Below are positions 8,786 through 16,336 of a stretch of 64,000 nt of DNA, one piece after another (within the stretch, counting starts at the first letter, position 1; the number at the start of each line of letters is the position of its first letter). The DNA lies in the NCBI GenBank assembly GCA_017615275.1, contig JAGAAO010000038.1, positions 1 to 64,000 on the forward strand. The letters are read 5' to 3'. The notes beneath the pieces were generated by a model. It was not told the DNA's origin. It made no database searches and was given only the letters and a program-made list of their open reading frames with translations. A program made the translations under genes and the position numbers. The DNA comes from Butyrivibrio sp. (GTDB taxonomy: Bacteria; Bacillota; Clostridia; Lachnospirales; Lachnospiraceae).

Positions 8786-10064
8786 TATTTTGGACTTTGG
8801 AGCTATCCCTGATGGAAAGACAGTGTGTACTGGGGCAATCCAAAGAGCGATAGATGAATGTACAAAAACTGGCGGAAGAGTTTTGGTTCCAGCAGGATTT
8901 TTTTTATCTGGAACTTTAAGACTGAGGTCTGAAGTAGAACTATATTTAGAGCATGGCTCTCGTCTCATATCAAGTCTTGATGAAAGAGATATCATTGATT
9001 ATTTCAAGGAAAATAGCGATGACAGCGAAGTTGATGGCTGGGAAGGTGGATGCTTTCTGTTTGCTCTTCATGAAAAGAATGTTGCAATAACTGGAACTGG
9101 AGTAATCGATGGTCAGGGAAGAAAAGTCTTTTTTGACGATGATCCCGAGCATTCTGAAGAAGGAAGTCCACTGGCTGTTACCGGATTCAGGCCAAGAATG
9201 AGTTATCTGGAAGATGTGGAAAACCTTCTGGTATCTGATGTTACCTTTTTAGATTCTGCTTTTTGGACTCTTCATCTTGCTGGTTGCAGGAAGGTGAGAA
9301 TAGAAAATATTGTCATTGAGAATAACAAAAGAGGACCCAATACTGATGGCATTGATCCGGATTGCTGCCAGGAAGTGATCATAAGAGGCTGCAGGATCGT
9401 AAGCGGGGATGACAGTATTGTTATTAAGTCTACAACGCCAATGTATAAAAGATATGGGGATTGTAGGGATATTATTGTAAGCGACTGTATCTTGTCATCA
9501 AACTGTTCTGGAATAAAAATAGGAACTGAGACATATGGGGATATTCACGATATAACAGTTAGCAACTGTATTCTTAAGGACTGTATAAGGGGAATAGGAA
9601 TATGGTCTAGAGATGGAGGGGGGATATATAATGTTTTCATAGATCACATCGTAGGCAATACAAGGAATTTCTTTGACTCAAGAGTAAGGACTACTGGTGT
9701 CTGTAACTGGTGGGGAGAGGGTGAGCCTATAGCTATCACAGCAACAAAAAGAGAAGGCACCACAAGACTTCCGGGTAGAGTTCACAATATACGTATGAGC
9801 CATATCAACATCACCTGCGAATCCCCTCTATTGTTCCTTGGAGAAAACTATGCTCCTATAGACAATATTTCCATTACAGAATCTTCTTTTCACTTCACAA
9901 ATCAGTCTGGAAAAACAAAGATGGTAGTCGATGAACGTCCGTCTGAAAGGGGGAGATACCCCGTAAAGGCAACCTGTAAAATGCTAAGAAATGCGCAAAA
10001 CATCGAAATAGACGCTAAGATTGTAGTTGATGACAGCATGAAATCTATGTTTGATATGATATAG
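8775..10064 (+). CDS. GH28-family (polygalacturonase-like) right-handed beta-helix protein
   Basis: The 429-residue protein starts with the GH28 hallmark YNILDFGAIPDGKTVCTGAI and has NTDGIDPD and SGDDSIVIKS, which carry the catalytic aspartates. The later GHG motif is replaced by CSGIKIGTE and the RIK motif by IGIWSRDGGG, so the usual His and Lys are missing. Such variants are seen among intracellular GH28-like proteins, and the substrate may not be plain galacturonan. There is no signal peptide. The start at 8775, inside the previous gene, fits the domain boundary better than 8751. It is the last gene of the pectin locus. Confidence 0.82.
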   Translation: MVYNILDFGAIPDGKTVCTGAIQRAIDECTKTGGRVLVPAGFFLSGTLRLRSEVELYLEHGSRLISSLDERDIIDYFKENSDDSEVDGWEGGCFLFALHEKNVAITGTGVIDGQGRKVFFDDDPEHSEEGSPLAVTGFRPRMSYLEDVENLLVSDVTFLDSAFWTLHLAGCRKVRIENIVIENNKRGPNTDGIDPDCCQEVIIRGCRIVSGDDSIVIKSTTPMYKRYGDCRDIIVSDCILSSNCSGIKIGTETYGDIHDITVSNCILKDCIRGIGIWSRDGGGIYNVFIDHIVGNTRNFFDSRVRTTGVCNWWGEGEPIAITATKREGTTRLPGRVHNIRMSHINITCESPLLFLGENYAPIDNISITESSFHFTNQSGKTKMVVDERPSERGRYPVKATCKMLRNAQNIEIDAKIVVDDSMKSMFDMI

Positions 10065-10113
10065 ATTGCTGAAACGGTAAAAAATGGTTTTGGAACAAAA
10101 AAGAATTATGAAT

Positions 10114-10159
10114 GTCTGCTGTATTTTTGGATACTTCCGATTGCAGCAGACTTTTTTTT
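10114..10159 (+). terminator. Terminator of the pectin locus
   Basis: An 8-bp stem (GTCTGCTG at 10114-10121, CAGCAGAC at 10144-10151) with a 22-base loop is followed by eight T residues. It lies 50 bases after the GH28 stop. Confidence 0.7.
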
Positions 10160-10287
10160 AGAAAGTGTCTGATCAGATGGAAATATATTGAATCACTGCA
10201 GACTATGAAAAAAGTTAGCGGCAGCTAACAGAAAGTGATATCATAGGATTTGAATCTGGATAAATTGTTTTTGATAAGGGAAAAAAT

Positions 10288-10614
10288 ATGGAGAAAAATG
10301 GTAGGGGGAAAGTGACACAGATAGAATTCAAGATTCCGGGAGATAGTAGTGAGCGAGAAAGGAAGATGAAATGGATCGCGGTAGATGAGTGCCTGTATAT
10401 TGGATATATTACAGCGTTGTCCGCCATGTTGGAAAAAAATGGAGAGATGATCTTTTCTATTATTCATCCGGTGTATTCTGCGCAGTATCCAAAAGCTCAT
10501 GGCGAGAGATTTCCTGAGGATGAGGAATGGGTAGTGGACTATTTGAATCACTCAGAACGTGCATATCCCAACCGATACTGGTCTATTTTAATGAAATATG
10601 ATAATATACATTAG
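10288..10614 (+). CDS. Hypothetical protein, 108 residues
   Basis: I do not recognise this protein. It is soluble, mixed-charge and has one hydrophobic segment (CLYIGYITALSAMLEKNG) that is more likely a buried helix than a membrane span. The ribosome binding site (AAGGG) is modest. It stands alone between the pectin-locus terminator and ychF. The open frame could be real or a remnant. Confidence 0.5.
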   Translation: MEKNGRGKVTQIEFKIPGDSSERERKMKWIAVDECLYIGYITALSAMLEKNGEMIFSIIHPVYSAQYPKAHGERFPEDEEWVVDYLNHSERAYPNRYWSILMKYDNIH

Positions 10615-10674
10615 ATTTGTACTAGATAAAACATAAAGGCTTATGAAAGTCTTTTAGAAGGAGAAATATATCAT

Positions 10675-11772
10675 ATGAAACTAGGCATTGTGGGGCTTCC
10701 GAACGTCGGAAAGAGTACCCTTTTCAACTCACTTACAAACGCAGGAGCGCTTGCTGCGAACTATCCGTTTGCGACTATAGATCCTAATGTGGGTATTGTT
10801 GCTGTTCCGGATATAAGACTTAAGCAGCTCGGTGACCTTTATAATTCAAAAAAGGTTACTCCGGCAACAATAGAATTTGTTGATATCGCCGGACTTGTAA
10901 AGGGGGCATCCAAGGGAGAAGGACTCGGAAACCAGTTCCTTGCAAATATTCGTGAAACCGATGCTATAGTGCATGTTGTACGATGCTTTGAAGATCCAAA
11001 CGTAGTGCACGTTGACGGAAGCGTTGATCCTGCAAGGGATATTGAGACAATTAATCTTGAGCTTGTGTTTGCAGACCTTGAAGTACTTGAGCGTAGAATC
11101 GCCAAGGTTTCCAAGACTGCAAGAATGGATAAGGCAGCAGCTAAGGAACTTGACATTTTAAATAAGATAAAAGAGGTTCTTGAGGCCGGAAAGATGGCAA
11201 GAGAACTTGAAGTGGATGACGATGAGGAAAGAGCATTTATTAATACTCTCGATCTCCTCACATGGAAACCAGTAATCTACGCGGCAAATGTTAAAGATGA
11301 GGATCTTGCCGATGACGGAGCATCCAATAAGTATGTTGCCGCTGTTAGAGAACTTGCATCCAAGTCGGGAAGTGAAGTGTTTGTTATAAGTGCTCAGATA
11401 GAAGCAGAGATTTCAGAGCTTGATGAGGATGAAAAGGCAGAGTTTCTCGAGAGTATGGGACTTTCGGAGTCAGGACTTGATAAACTCATTGCAGCAAGTT
11501 ATAAAACACTCGGACTTATGAGTTTCCTTACATCCGGAGAGGATGAGACAAGAGCTTGGACAATCAAGATCGGAACAAAGGCTCCACAGGCAGCCGGTAA
11601 GATCCACACAGACTTTGAGAGGGGATTTATCAAAGCGGAAGTAATCAACTATCAGGATCTTCTTCGTGAAGGATCTCTTGCTGCGGCAAGAGAGAAGGGA
11701 CTTGTACGTATGGAAGGAAAAGAATACGTTGTCCGTGACGGTGATGTTATCCTGTTTAGATTCAATGTTTGA
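10675..11772 (+). CDS. ychF: Ribosome-associated ATPase YchF (Obg family)
   Basis: The 365-residue protein starts with the P-loop GLPNVGKSTLFN and has the Obg-family switch DIAGLVKGASKGEGLGNQFL and a C-terminal TGS domain (TWTIKIGTKAPQAAGKIHTDF region; EYVVRDGDVILFRFNV end). YchF binds ATP rather than GTP because the G4 motif is altered, and acts at the ribosome in stress responses. AGAAGGAGAAA precedes the start. The stop is 14 bases before the lgt start, suggesting co-transcription. Confidence 0.96.
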   Translation: MKLGIVGLPNVGKSTLFNSLTNAGALAANYPFATIDPNVGIVAVPDIRLKQLGDLYNSKKVTPATIEFVDIAGLVKGASKGEGLGNQFLANIRETDAIVHVVRCFEDPNVVHVDGSVDPARDIETINLELVFADLEVLERRIAKVSKTARMDKAAAKELDILNKIKEVLEAGKMARELEVDDDEERAFINTLDLLTWKPVIYAANVKDEDLADDGASNKYVAAVRELASKSGSEVFVISAQIEAEISELDEDEKAEFLESMGLSESGLDKLIAASYKTLGLMSFLTSGEDETRAWTIKIGTKAPQAAGKIHTDFERGFIKAEVINYQDLLREGSLAAAREKGLVRMEGKEYVVRDGDVILFRFNV

Positions 11773-11786
11773 TTTGGAGGATCAAC

Positions 11787-14219
11787 ATGACAGAGATGGG
11801 AAGAATGGACATCTGGTTTCCTAATTTAAATATGTATATCAGCGATGTCCCTAAAAATTTTGAAATATTCGGATTCACTATTGCACTTTATGGTGTGATC
11901 ATAGGAATGGGTTTTTTACTTGCGCTTTTCCTTATCGCCAGACTGGCAAAAGTGAACGGCCAGAATCCCGATACATATTGGGATCTTGCGGCTTATCTGA
12001 TTGTTTTTTCAATACTGGGTGCGAGGACGTATTATGTTATCTTTGCGTGGGATAAGTATAAAGACGATCTTCTCAGTGTGTTTGCAATCAGAAACGGCGG
12101 ACTTGCCATTTACGGCGGAGTTATCGCAGGATTTTTGACTATATTTATTTTCTCAAAGATAAAAAAACAGAATTTCTTTGAGATTTCCGATACCATTATG
12201 CCGGGACTTTTGCTCGGTCAGGCTATCGGTAGATGGGGAAACTACACTAACAGAGAGGTCTTTGGTGAGTATACCGACGGACTCTTTGCAATGCGTCTTC
12301 CTGTAGAGATGGTAAGAAGCAGTGATATTTCCGAACTTATGAGACAGCACATGCAGGGGGTTAACTACATTCAGGTTACACCTACATTCCTATATGAGAG
12401 TATGTGGAATTTTGCACTTCTTATAATAGTGCTTGTTTATTTTAAACATAAGAAGTTTGATGGTGAGATTGTTCTGTTATATCTCTTTGGCGAAGGAATC
12501 GGAAGATTCTGGATCGAGGGTATCAGAACCGATCAGCTTCTTGTTCCTGGAACCGAGCTTCCTGTATCTCAGCTCATCTCAGCACTGATGGTTATCTTTG
12601 CGGTTGTGGCAGAGACTATGGCTCGTTTGAAGCTGCAGAAGGCAGGTGGTGAACTTTCGGCTCCGAAGCAGAAAAAGAGAAGGGCAAAGGCCAAAACAAA
12701 ACAGTCCAGAGGAATCAGAGAATCTAGAGAAGCCGGAGAAAATGGAGAACCCAGAAGACCCAGAAGATTAAGAGAACCCGGAGAGGGTAGAGAACCAAGG
12801 GAATCAAGAGATTCAAGAGAGGCAAGAGATCCCCGAGGTGTTAGAGAAACGAGAGAACAAAGAGAAGCAAGAGATCCCAGAGAGCTCAGAGAGGGCAGAG
12901 AACCAAGGAATTCAAGAGAGTCTAGAGAGTCCAGAGAGGGACGAGAAGCAAGGGATCCGAGAGAACAAAGAGAACCTGTTGAACAAAGAAGATTAGATAG
13001 AAGAAAGACTGACGACAGACGTAGACAAAGACCTGCAGAAGAAAATGAAAATGTTAGAGCAGGCAGAGAAGAGAACTTTGCCGGCGAAGAAGGCTTTGCA
13101 AGAGCGGAATTGGAACATGATAATCATGCGGAAGATGTGACTGTACAGGAAAATCCCGGCGGTGATGCGGCTTCACGAGATGAACGCGGAAGGGAAGAAG
13201 CTGTGCAGGAGAGTCGCAGACGTGTCAGAGTTGCGAGAGTTAAGCGCGAGCGTGCTAAGGCAGAAGCTGAAAGCCCCGAGCGTGTGGAAGTTGAAGCTGA
13301 AAACCACGAGCATATAGAAGCTGTACAGGATGATCTTGACAGAAACGAAGCAGTGCATGAGGAACGTGGCAGAGCGGTTCCGCTACAAGAAGAACATGTT
13401 GAGGCTCAAGTGACGCATGAAGCGCGTAGCCGTGCGGTTCCCATACCGGATGATTTTGCCAAGGTAGAGCCTGTACATGAAGATTTTGGCCGTGCAATGC
13501 CTATGCCGAACGATTTTGCGGGAACTGAACCTGTGATGGAGAATCATGTTAAACCGGAAGCTGTACAGGAAGATTATGCCCAAGCGGAATCTGAAAGCGA
13601 CAATTATGCCGAAGAACCTGCGCGCAATGTTCGTGCTGAAAAAGAGCCTGTACGTGATGAGTACGTTGAAGAAGAACCTAAGCGCAGAGTTCGCGTTGAA
13701 AAAGAAACTGTGCTTGACAATTATGTTGATGAAGAGCTTGTTCACGATGATTATTTCGAAGCAGAACCTGTAGATGATAATTATGCCGATGAATCTGCGC
13801 GCGATGATTATGCCGAAGAAGAGCGCGACGATTATGTTGAGGCAAGAGCGACACGTGACGATTTTGGCAGACCGGAAGCAGCTAAGGATGATTTCGATCA
13901 GGCGGGATTTGATAAGGATGATTTTGATCAGGTTGAGATTGAGAAAGATGATTTTGATCTCAAGCAGGTTGAGCAGGATGATTTTGATACCGTTGTGGGT
14001 GAAGAAGACGATTTTGATCATGGAGAAACGGTTCGGACAAGACCTGTGCGCAAGCGCGTGGCTGCAGAGAAAGCTTATCGCCAGGATGCAAATGTAAATG
14101 CTGAGCAGCTTAGTGCTCCCACGCAGAGGTTTGATGATGACGTTACCGTTGATGTTGAGCCCAATATTGATGATGAAGAAATAATTATTGAACCGGTTTT
14201 CGTTGATAAACAGAAATAA
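11787..14219 (+). CDS. lgt: Prolipoprotein diacylglyceryl transferase with ~520-residue charged repetitive C-terminal extension
   Basis: Residues 1 to about 285 are a full Lgt: several membrane spans, NGGLAIYGG, the signature GQAIGRWGNYTNREVFG with the essential Arg and Asn, and GRFWIEGIRTDQL with the second Arg/Glu pair. Lgt transfers diacylglycerol to the lipobox Cys of prolipoproteins, such as the three encoded in this window. A typical Lgt ends here near 260-300 residues. This one continues to residue 810 with a Lys-rich stretch, an Arg/Glu/Ser/Pro-rich repeat (residues ~305-420), and a strongly acidic region ending in repeats of DDFD every ~11 residues. The start at 11787 follows GGAGG at 11776-11780. 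The extension should be cytoplasmic or membrane-adjacent; its function is unknown. Confidence 0.93.
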   Translation: MTEMGRMDIWFPNLNMYISDVPKNFEIFGFTIALYGVIIGMGFLLALFLIARLAKVNGQNPDTYWDLAAYLIVFSILGARTYYVIFAWDKYKDDLLSVFAIRNGGLAIYGGVIAGFLTIFIFSKIKKQNFFEISDTIMPGLLLGQAIGRWGNYTNREVFGEYTDGLFAMRLPVEMVRSSDISELMRQHMQGVNYIQVTPTFLYESMWNFALLIIVLVYFKHKKFDGEIVLLYLFGEGIGRFWIEGIRTDQLLVPGTELPVSQLISALMVIFAVVAETMARLKLQKAGGELSAPKQKKRRAKAKTKQSRGIRESREAGENGEPRRPRRLREPGEGREPRESRDSREARDPRGVRETREQREARDPRELREGREPRNSRESRESREGREARDPREQREPVEQRRLDRRKTDDRRRQRPAEENENVRAGREENFAGEEGFARAELEHDNHAEDVTVQENPGGDAASRDERGREEAVQESRRRVRVARVKRERAKAEAESPERVEVEAENHEHIEAVQDDLDRNEAVHEERGRAVPLQEEHVEAQVTHEARSRAVPIPDDFAKVEPVHEDFGRAMPMPNDFAGTEPVMENHVKPEAVQEDYAQAESESDNYAEEPARNVRAEKEPVRDEYVEEEPKRRVRVEKETVLDNYVDEELVHDDYFEAEPVDDNYADESARDDYAEEERDDYVEARATRDDFGRPEAAKDDFDQAGFDKDDFDQVEIEKDDFDLKQVEQDDFDTVVGEEDDFDHGETVRTRPVRKRVAAEKAYRQDANVNAEQLSAPTQRFDDDVTVDVEPNIDDEEIIIEPVFVDKQK

Positions 14220-14281
14220 TATATGCAAAACTGATTAATGAAATACAATGTGGTGAAGATTAACTTTACTTAATAACGATT

Positions 14282-14310
14282 AAAAAAGAGTCCGAAAAGG
14301 GCTCTTTTTT
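14282..14310 (+). terminator. Terminator after lgt
   Basis: A 12-bp A/T-flanked stem with one G-U pair (14282-14293 with 14299-14310) ends in six T residues. It separates lgt from the division cluster. Confidence 0.8.
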
Positions 14311-14380
14311 ATTGCTTAAACAGGAAAAATTCGCTTTATAACGAGACTTAGCATTTTATTAATTTTTTATATAATTTAGG

Positions 14381-14409
14381 TTGTTTAATAAAAAAAAATG
14401 ATTTATAAT
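14381..14409 (+). promoter_or_regulatory. Sigma-A-type promoter of the dcw cluster
   Basis: TTGTTT (14381-14386), a 17-base spacer and a perfect TATAAT (14404-14409) predict a transcript starting near 14416, immediately at the MraZ-box array. Confidence 0.75.
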
Positions 14410-14414
14410 TAGCT

Positions 14415-14462
14415 CAGGTGGTAAAAAGTGTTAAAAAGTGGTTGAAAGTGGTAGAAAAGTGG
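14415..14462 (+). promoter_or_regulatory. MraZ box array (operator of the dcw cluster)
   Basis: Heptamers AAAGTGT (14425), AAAGTGG (14435), AAAGTGG (14445) and AAAGTGG (14456) recur every 10-11 bases, with a weaker CAGGTGG at 14415. Direct repeats of AAAGTG(T/G) with 3-base spacers are the known MraZ target in other Firmicutes/Mollicutes. They lie just downstream of the -10 box and overlap the mraZ start, implying autoregulation. Confidence 0.85.
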
Positions 14463-14899
14463 GAACAGCATTTAAAGGTGAATACAGTCATTCCATAGAT
14501 GCTAAGGGAAGACTCATAATTCCTGCTAAATTCCGTGAACTCCTTGGCGAGCAGTTTGTAGTCACCAAGGGATTTGACGGATGTCTTTTCGTGTTCGCTG
14601 AAGAAGGCTGGGAACAGTTCGAAGAGAAACTTCAATCACTTCCTATGGATAAACCCGAAGCCAGAATGTTGGGACGTTTCTTTATTGCCGGTGCAATTGA
14701 TGCAGAGGTAGATAAGCAGGGAAGAATACTCATTCCATCTAATCTGTTACAGCATGCCAAGATCGAGAAGGAAGCGATCATTGCAGGAGTGGGTAACAGA
14801 GCTGAGATCTGGAGTAAGGCGGAATGGGAGAAGGCTAGTACCTTTGACGATATCAATTTGGTAGCAGCCAAGATGAGTGAATACGGACTGAGTATTTAA
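14459..14899 (+). CDS. mraZ: Transcriptional regulator MraZ
   Basis: The product has the two AbrB-like SpoVT folds of MraZ, each with its DxKGR signature: [16 protein letters not shown] near the start and [11 protein letters not shown] in the second half. MraZ forms a ring oligomer that binds repeated boxes and controls the division/cell-wall cluster. I chose the GTG at 14459 (146 residues) because the family normally starts only a few residues before GEYSH; an upstream GTG at 14438 is also possible. Either start lies within or next to the box array, so bound MraZ could block both transcription and ribosome access. Confidence 0.92.
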   Translation: MGTAFKGEYSHSIDAKGRLIIPAKFRELLGEQFVVTKGFDGCLFVFAEEGWEQFEEKLQSLPMDKPEARMLGRFFIAGAIDAEVDKQGRILIPSNLLQHAKIEKEAIIAGVGNRAEIWSKAEWEKASTFDDINLVAAKMSEYGLSI

Positions 14900-14908
14900 G
14901 GGAAATAC

Positions 14909-15847
14909 ATGGAATTTAAGCACTATTCTGTACTCCTTGAGGAGTCACTTGAAAATCTGAATATTAAACCGAACGGAATATATCTGGACGGAACACTTGG
15001 AGGAGCGGGACATTCTTATCATATAGCGGAGAAGCTCACCGAAGGCGGTCATCTGTACGGGACCGATCAGGATGAAGATGCTATCGCCGCAGCGACTAAG
15101 AAACTCGAACCCTTCAAGGACAGAGTAACTGTCATCAGAGACAATTACGAGAATGCAGTGACAAGACTCAGAGAACTTGGTGTTACAGGAGTGGACGGAA
15201 TATTACTTGATCTCGGAGTGTCATCTTACCAGCTTGACAACGCCGAGAGAGGTTTTACCTACAAAGAGGACGTTCCTTTGGACATGAGAATGGATCAAAG
15301 GCAGGAACTCACAGCAAGAGATATAGTAAATGAGTATTCGGAAACCGAGATTTTCCATATTATAAGAGATTTCGGCGAAGACAAGTTCGCTAAAAATATT
15401 GCAAAGCATATTTGTATCGAGAGAGCAAAGAGCCCTATCGATACTACTTTCAGACTCAATGAGATCATCAAGGCGGCAATCCCTGCCAAGATGAGGGAAA
15501 AGGGCGGACACCCTTCAAAGAGAACTTATCAGGCTATACGAATTGCTTTAAACAGAGAGCTTGACGTATTATCAGGTTCTTTGGACGGATTCATAGACTT
15601 TTTGAATCCGGGCGGAAGACTTTGCGTTATCACATTCCATTCTTTGGAAGACAGAATAACCAAGAACAATTTCAGAACAAATGAGAATCCGTGCACATGC
15701 CCATCTGATTTTCCGGTATGTGTCTGCGGCAAAGTCTCAAAAGGAAAAGTAATAACAAGAAAACCCATACTCCCGAGTGAGAAGGAGTTATCCGAAAACA
15801 AGAGGTCACAGAGCGCAAAACTCAGAGTTTTTGAGAAAGCGCAGTGA
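14909..15847 (+). CDS. rsmH: 16S rRNA m4C1402 methyltransferase RsmH (MraW)
   Basis: The 312-residue protein starts [13 protein letters not shown] and has the SAM-binding motif [24 protein letters not shown], and the C-terminal [15 protein letters not shown], all diagnostic. It methylates N4 of C1402 in the decoding centre. It follows mraZ by 9 bases, the standard order of the cluster. Confidence 0.96.
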   Translation: MEFKHYSVLLEESLENLNIKPNGIYLDGTLGGAGHSYHIAEKLTEGGHLYGTDQDEDAIAAATKKLEPFKDRVTVIRDNYENAVTRLRELGVTGVDGILLDLGVSSYQLDNAERGFTYKEDVPLDMRMDQRQELTARDIVNEYSETEIFHIIRDFGEDKFAKNIAKHICIERAKSPIDTTFRLNEIIKAAIPAKMREKGGHPSKRTYQAIRIALNRELDVLSGSLDGFIDFLNPGGRLCVITFHSLEDRITKNNFRTNENPCTCPSDFPVCVCGKVSKGKVITRKPILPSEKELSENKRSQSAKLRVFEKAQ

Positions 15848-15884
15848 TGTGCAGATTTAAAAGAAAATAGAAAGGAGAATGAAC

Positions 15885-16328
15885 ATGGCAAATGCATACA
15901 TCCATGGAAACACAGCTAGAAGAATATATGAGCCCGATTACGTTCGTAGAAGAGTTCATGTTCAGGAACCTTTAAGAAGGAATAACAGGCGTCGTCATAT
16001 GAGCCTTGGCTATTTGATGTTTTTGTCTTTTGCAATGCTTCTTATGGTAGGAGCACTGGCTTTTTATATTTCACTTCAGTCACATATCACTAACAGTGTT
16101 AAGAATATAGCCAATCTTGAAAAAGAATTGAATCGCATGAAACAGGACAATGACGAAGCGTACAACAGAGCTAACGGCAATATAGATCTCGATGAGATCC
16201 AGAGAATTGCTATCCAGGAATATGGTATGGTCCATGCTACAGGAGACCAGATTGTTACATATTCCGACGGAGGCGGAAATGACTATGTCAGACAGGTTGC
16301 ACCCGTTCCGTCTACGCCAAGTAAGTAA
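15885..16328 (+). CDS. ftsL: FtsL-like cell division membrane protein
   Basis: The 147-residue product has a basic cytoplasmic N-terminus of about 45 residues, one membrane span (YLMFLSFAMLLMVGALAFYI) and an extracytoplasmic coiled coil (IANLEKELNRMKQDND) followed by a conserved-looking AIQEYGM segment. This topology and its position between rsmH and the PBP gene identify it as FtsL, a partner of FtsQ/DivIB and DivIC that activates septal peptidoglycan synthesis. AAAGGAG at 15871-15877 fits the ATG at 15885 better than that at 15879. Sequence conservation of FtsL is low, so the name relies on synteny and topology. Confidence 0.8.
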   Translation: MANAYIHGNTARRIYEPDYVRRRVHVQEPLRRNNRRRHMSLGYLMFLSFAMLLMVGALAFYISLQSHITNSVKNIANLEKELNRMKQDNDEAYNRANGNIDLDEIQRIAIQEYGMVHATGDQIVTYSDGGGNDYVRQVAPVPSTPSK

Positions 16329-16336
16329 TTGAGGAA

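Noticed and set aside
13383-14228. 281-codon open frame antisense to the lgt tail
   Set aside because: It mirrors the GAT/GAA-rich repeats of the lgt extension, is a meaningless Ile/Phe-rich string, and has no ribosome binding site.
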